7,274 bases of DNA from an uncultured Paracoccaceae bacterium (GTDB lineage Bacteria > Pseudomonadota > Alphaproteobacteria > Rhodobacterales > Rhodobacteraceae): positions 1 to 7,274 of the forward strand of contig CALFSV010000104.1 in assembly GCA_937916485.1 (NCBI GenBank). The letters are read 5' to 3'. The notes beneath the pieces were generated by a model that worked only from the letters and a program-made list of their open reading frames with translations, was not told the DNA's origin and did no database searches. This document shows, piece by piece, positions 6,121 to 7,274 of the stretch; position 1 is the first letter of the stretch, and each line of letters opens with the position of its first letter. Position numbers and translations under genes: made by a program.

Positions 6121-7253
6121 CGCTGTCACTGGAAATTCTGGATCGGCTGATTGCCTTTAACACTGTCAGCAACCGGTCCAACCTCGACCTGGTTTCCTAT
6201 GTTGAAGATTTTCTGCGTGCGCGACAATTTCGGGTACATCGAATCCCCGACCTGACCCAGGAGAAAGCAGGCCTTTACGCAGAGATTGGCCCGCAAGCGG
6301 ACGGCGGCATTTTACTCTCTGCACATTCCGATGTTGTTCCAGTGGAAGGACAGGCGTGGAGTCGGGCACCCTTTCAACTGACGCGCGATGGGGATCGGCT
6401 TTTCGGGCGCGGCACAACGGATATGAAAGGCTTTCTGGCCGAGATGCTTGGCGTTGCCGATCTCGCCAGCGGCAAAACCTTGAAGGCACCGTTGAAGTTG
6501 CTGATTTCCTATGACGAAGAGATCGGCTGCGTTGGCATCGGCCGCATGAAAGACCGTCTGAAACCTCTGTTGGGGCGTCCCGAAATGGCCATCGTGGGAG
6601 AACCGACTGAAATGCAGGTCGCCGTAGGCCACAAGGGTAAGCGGGCGTACAAGGCAAAGATCACAGGTCAGGCGGGCCACTCTGCTTTGGCACCACGGTT
6701 TGTCAGTGCCCTGCACATTGCGGTGGATTATGTAGCGGCACTGCGCGCCTTGCAGGACGGGCTGGAACAGTATGGCAGCCGGGATGACAGCTATGATGTT
6801 CCCTACAGCACGATCCATGTGGGCCGGATGCGCAGTGGCTCTGCGCTGAATATCGTGCCGGACAGCGCCGAGATGCTGTTCGAATTCCGACACCTCGCCG
6901 AGGACGAGCCGGACTGTCTGGCGCACAGGATCACCGAAGCAGCCAATGCTGTGACAGCGCATTATGCGCAGGTCGCAAACATAGAATTACATTCCTTGGC
7001 CGCCTATCCGGGTTTGGCAATTCCGCTCACGAACGCGGCGGTGACATTGGCGCGAAAATGGTCTGGTGGGCAGACCTGCAAGGTTGCCTTCGGCACCGAG
7101 GCTGGATTTCTTTCGGACCTTGGGATTCCAACGGTCGTTTGCGGGCCAGGCTCAATGGCAGATCAGGGGCATAAACCTGATGAGTACATCTCTCAGAAGC
7201 AACTTATCAAATGCTCGCAAATGCTTGTAAAAGCTGTGGGTAAGTTGCTATAA
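6117..7253 (+). CDS. M20 family metallo-deacylase, ArgE-type (acetylornithine deacetylase-like)
   Basis: This is a 378-residue zinc hydrolase close in length to ArgE. All expected di-metal residues are visible: H70 (SAHSDVVP), the bridging D102 (TTDMKG), general base E134 and ligand E135 (SYDEEIGC), E162 (VGEPTE), and H352 (QGHKPDEY). H188 of AGHSA lies in the dimerisation domain, at the position of the family's substrate-binding His. Family members remove acyl groups from N-acyl amino acids; true ArgE makes ornithine in arginine synthesis. Here the gene is coupled to a LysR regulator and two oxygenases, which points to catabolism: deacylation, for example deformylation, of an N-acyl amino acid such as an N-formyl- or N-acyl-glutamate-type intermediate. 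That role is inference, so I assign no argE symbol. Translation starts at the ATG overlapping the lysR stop, with GGGGAG at 6103-6108 eight bases upstream. The 21 bases after the stop show no terminator before the window ends, so the operon may continue. Confidence 0.92.
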   Translation: MTLSLEILDRLIAFNTVSNRSNLDLVSYVEDFLRARQFRVHRIPDLTQEKAGLYAEIGPQADGGILLSAHSDVVPVEGQAWSRAPFQLTRDGDRLFGRGTTDMKGFLAEMLGVADLASGKTLKAPLKLLISYDEEIGCVGIGRMKDRLKPLLGRPEMAIVGEPTEMQVAVGHKGKRAYKAKITGQAGHSALAPRFVSALHIAVDYVAALRALQDGLEQYGSRDDSYDVPYSTIHVGRMRSGSALNIVPDSAEMLFEFRHLAEDEPDCLAHRITEAANAVTAHYAQVANIELHSLAAYPGLAIPLTNAAVTLARKWSGGQTCKVAFGTEAGFLSDLGIPTVVCGPGSMADQGHKPDEYISQKQLIKCSQMLVKAVGKLL

Positions 7254-7274
7254 ACGTGGGACCAAAAAATGGGT

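Overview
This window looks like chromosomal accessory metabolism from a marine alphaproteobacterium, most likely a member of the Rhodobacterales (roseobacter group). That placement is an inference from moderately high GC, protein style and gene content; no rRNA, tRNA or taxonomic marker is present. Seven protein genes are supported. No RNA genes, insertion sequences, CRISPR arrays or transporters are seen.

Layout. Positions 1-264 hold no convincing gene. One leftward gene (265-1515) encodes a single-component FAD/NAD(P)H monooxygenase-like flavoprotein. A 209-bp divergent intergenic region (1516-1724) follows and holds a cluster of CTAAG repeats that is a good candidate for a LysR-type operator. 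Six rightward genes then run almost without a break to 7253: Rieske oxygenase 1, a RidA-fold protein, a DUF1028 protein, Rieske oxygenase 2, a LysR-type regulator with a TTG start, and an M20/ArgE-type deacylase whose ATG overlaps the regulator's stop codon. The window ends 21 bases later.

How the genes may work together. Two paralogous alpha-only Rieske oxygenases, both with a glutamate rather than aspartate at the position bridging the Rieske and iron centres, resemble the enzymes that oxidise N-methylated and quaternary ammonium compounds (carnitine CntA, glycine betaine GbcA). The M20 enzyme would hydrolyse an N-acyl or amide intermediate. The RidA and DUF1028 proteins probably process reactive or cyclic intermediates. 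The set of five enzymes plus one LysR regulator matches the size and apparent logic of the homarine (N-methylpicolinate) catabolic operon named homABCDER in marine bacteria, as I remember it. I cannot confirm the gene-by-gene correspondence from sequence alone, so this is my leading hypothesis, not an identification. No reductase for the Rieske enzymes and no uptake system lie in the window, so these must be encoded elsewhere or just outside it.
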